Of a DNA stretch of 64,000 bases, positions 62,869 through 64,000 are shown piece by piece. Positions within the stretch are counted from its first letter, which is position 1; the number at the start of each line of letters is the position of its first letter. Origin of the DNA: Litorivivens lipolytica (GTDB lineage: Bacteria; Pseudomonadota; Gammaproteobacteria; Pseudomonadales; Spongiibacteraceae). Under the pieces are notes generated by a model. That model was not told where the DNA came from. It did no database searches and was given only the letters and a program-made list of their open reading frames with translations. Made by a program: the position numbers and the translations under genes. The stretch spans positions 744,001 through 808,000 of the forward strand of contig NZ_JACHWY010000001.1 in assembly GCF_014191715.1 (NCBI RefSeq), in the 5' to 3' direction.

Positions 62869-63936
62869 ATGAAGAAACTTGTCACCGCTGTGGTTTTGAG
62901 TCTGACCGCGCTGGTCTCACCTGCGCAGGCCCAGAAAACGCTAAACCTGTTTAACTGGAACGACTATATTGCAGACGAAACCGTTGCCCGGTTCGAGCAG
63001 CAATGTGACTGCAAGGTTGTGCAGGACTATTTTTCTTCCACAGAAGAAATGATGGCCAAACTGCTCGCCGGCGGCGGTGATTATGATGTGGTCATTCCCA
63101 CCCAGAACGCGGTTGAAGCACTGATCAAGCAAGGCTTTCTGATGCCGCTGGATAAAAGCAAACTGGGAAATGTAAAAAACATGGGCCCGGGCTTTATGAA
63201 TCGCAGCTACGATCCAGGCAATCAGTACAGCCTGCCTTATGCATTCACCACAACCCTTATTGGCTACAACGAAAACAAGCTGCAGGAATTGGGCATTGAT
63301 CCGAGTGACTGGCGCGTGATCTTTGACCCCACGATACTGGCCAAAATCAAAGGCAAGGTGACCGTCATGGATGACTCGGAAGAACTGATAGCGGCCGCGC
63401 TTAAATATCTTGGTTACTCGGTGAATGACACTAACGAGCAACACCTCAAGGAAGCCCAAGCCGTTATTCTCAAAGCCAAACCTTTCTGGGCCGCGTTTAA
63501 TTCCTCAAGCTATATCAAGGAACTGACCGTCGGTAATATCTGGGTTGCCCACGGCTACTCCAGTGACATGTTTCAGGCACGTAGCGACGCCCAGGAAGCC
63601 GGTCGCCCGTTTACCGTTGGCTTTGTTCTGCCCAAACAGGGGGCGGTCTTGGCTCTGGATAACATGGTGATACCGAAAAAGGCCCGCAGCCCGGAACTGG
63701 CCCATCAGTTTATTAATTTCATGATGGCGCCGGAAAATGCCGCCGAGCTCACCAACATCGTTGGAACCGGCAACCCGAACGCCGAAGCCAAGCGCCTTAT
63801 CGAGCCTGAAATTCTCGCCATCAATGCAATTTTCCCCAGCGAAGAACAGCTCAAAACCCTGGAAACCATCAGCGCAAGAAATTCTAAAGAGCGCCGCTTC
63901 ACCAGTCGTCTGTGGACGGAAATCAAAGTTCGCTGA
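62869..63936 (+). CDS. potD: Spermidine/putrescine-binding periplasmic protein
   Basis: A 355-residue exported protein, signal peptide MKKLVTAVVLSLTALVSPAQ (cut near AQA). It begins KTLNLFNWNDYIADETVARFE, the PotD/PotF signature. Polyamine-contacting acidic and aromatic residues are likely in YSSDMFQ and VLPKQGAVLALDN. Binds putrescine or spermidine; which one is not clear. Last gene of the operon. Confidence 0.92.
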   Translation: MKKLVTAVVLSLTALVSPAQAQKTLNLFNWNDYIADETVARFEQQCDCKVVQDYFSSTEEMMAKLLAGGGDYDVVIPTQNAVEALIKQGFLMPLDKSKLGNVKNMGPGFMNRSYDPGNQYSLPYAFTTTLIGYNENKLQELGIDPSDWRVIFDPTILAKIKGKVTVMDDSEELIAAALKYLGYSVNDTNEQHLKEAQAVILKAKPFWAAFNSSSYIKELTVGNIWVAHGYSSDMFQARSDAQEAGRPFTVGFVLPKQGAVLALDNMVIPKKARSPELAHQFINFMMAPENAAELTNIVGTGNPNAEAKRLIEPEILAINAIFPSEEQLKTLETISARNSKERRFTSRLWTEIKVR

Positions 63937-63969
63937 TTCCAAGCATTTAGTTCTAGCCTTAACGTAAAT

Positions 63970-63993
63970 ATCGCACACCTGCCGGTGTGCGAT
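63970..63993 (+). terminator. Terminator-like hairpin after potD
   Basis: ATCGCACACC-TGCC-GGTGTGCGAT, a ten-base perfect stem, 33 bp past potD, with TTCGCAT after it. The window ends seven bases later, so the T-run cannot be fully judged. Confidence 0.6.
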
Positions 63994-64000
63994 TTCGCAT

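Noticed and set aside
1-64000. Search for tRNA, rRNA, insertion sequences, prophage, CRISPR or a defence cluster
   Set aside because: I saw no tRNA T-loop motif in a plausible context, no transposase or integrase protein, no spaced repeats and no nuclease/helicase/toxin set that would make a defence island. Short RNAs could be missed by eye.

Overview
The window looks like the chromosome of a marine gammaproteobacterium. The evidence is a moderately high GC content, a Na+-translocating NADH:quinone reductase, a wax-ester synthesis gene pair, LexA/SulA, FimL and MltD. The gene orders mltD-gloB-methyltransferase-rnhA-dnaQ and nqr-gap-mfd-csiV-MTI phosphorylase / lexA-sulA-topA match, from memory, the order in Pseudomonas. 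The fused acyl-CoA reductase is very close to the one I recall from Marinobacter. A marine relative of Pseudomonas/Marinobacter/Spongiibacteraceae is the best guess; no rRNA or tRNA is present to fix it.

Layout. 1-6.2 kb, minus strand: a cut-off amidohydrolase, a wax ester synthase/diacylglycerol acyltransferase (WS/DGAT), an orphan GspG-like pseudopilin, SohB, a small membrane protein and FimL. 6.2-8.1 kb, minus: dnaQ, rnhA and a methyltransferase. 8.2-16.6 kb, plus: gloB, mltD and a five-gene peptide/microcin-type ABC importer (yejB, yejE, yejA and two separate ATPases in place of one YejF), then an AraC-type regulator. 17.9-25.4 kb: a small phosphatase and a luciferase-like oxidoreductase, a large secreted esterase-like lipoprotein, rlmD with a small exported protein, and DAHP synthase with mtnA. 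25.4-28.6 kb, minus: a MepK-like and LdtD-like cell-wall pair, a Rieske protein and NqrM. 28.7-37.1 kb, minus: apbE, nqrFEDCBA and a long-form GAPDH. 37.4-42 kb, plus: mfd and csiV. 42-50 kb: MTI phosphorylase, MscS channel, a small acidic protein, lexA-sulA with two SOS boxes, two small conserved genes and topA. 49.4-53.2 kb: small conserved genes, UspA, a glutaredoxin-like and an FHA protein, and amtB behind a consensus sigma-54 promoter. 53.5-56.3 kb, plus: IclR and AraC regulators and a SpoU RNA methyltransferase. 56.4-59.9 kb, plus: a second WS/DGAT and a fused fatty acyl-CoA/aldehyde reductase. 60.1-64 kb, plus: a potABCD-type polyamine importer.

How the genes fit together. The second WS/DGAT and the reductase can together turn acyl-CoA into fatty alcohol and then wax ester, a storage lipid. 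The nqr operon carries its FMN transferase (apbE) and iron-delivery factor (nqrM) close by, so the respiratory Na+ pump is a self-contained block. mtnA and MTI phosphorylase are two steps of methylthioadenosine salvage lying 17 kb apart. LdtD-like, MepK-like, MltD and CsiV all act on the periplasmic cell wall. Most genes are housekeeping. I see no insertion sequence, prophage, CRISPR array, tRNA or defence cluster, and no clear previously undescribed multi-gene system. The most noteworthy items are the wax-ester module, the altered ND motif of its WS/DGAT, the sigma-54 promoter of amtB, an orphan terminator hairpin upstream of mscS, the calcium-loop insertion in the MepK-like protein, and the regulator-RNA methyltransferase operon.
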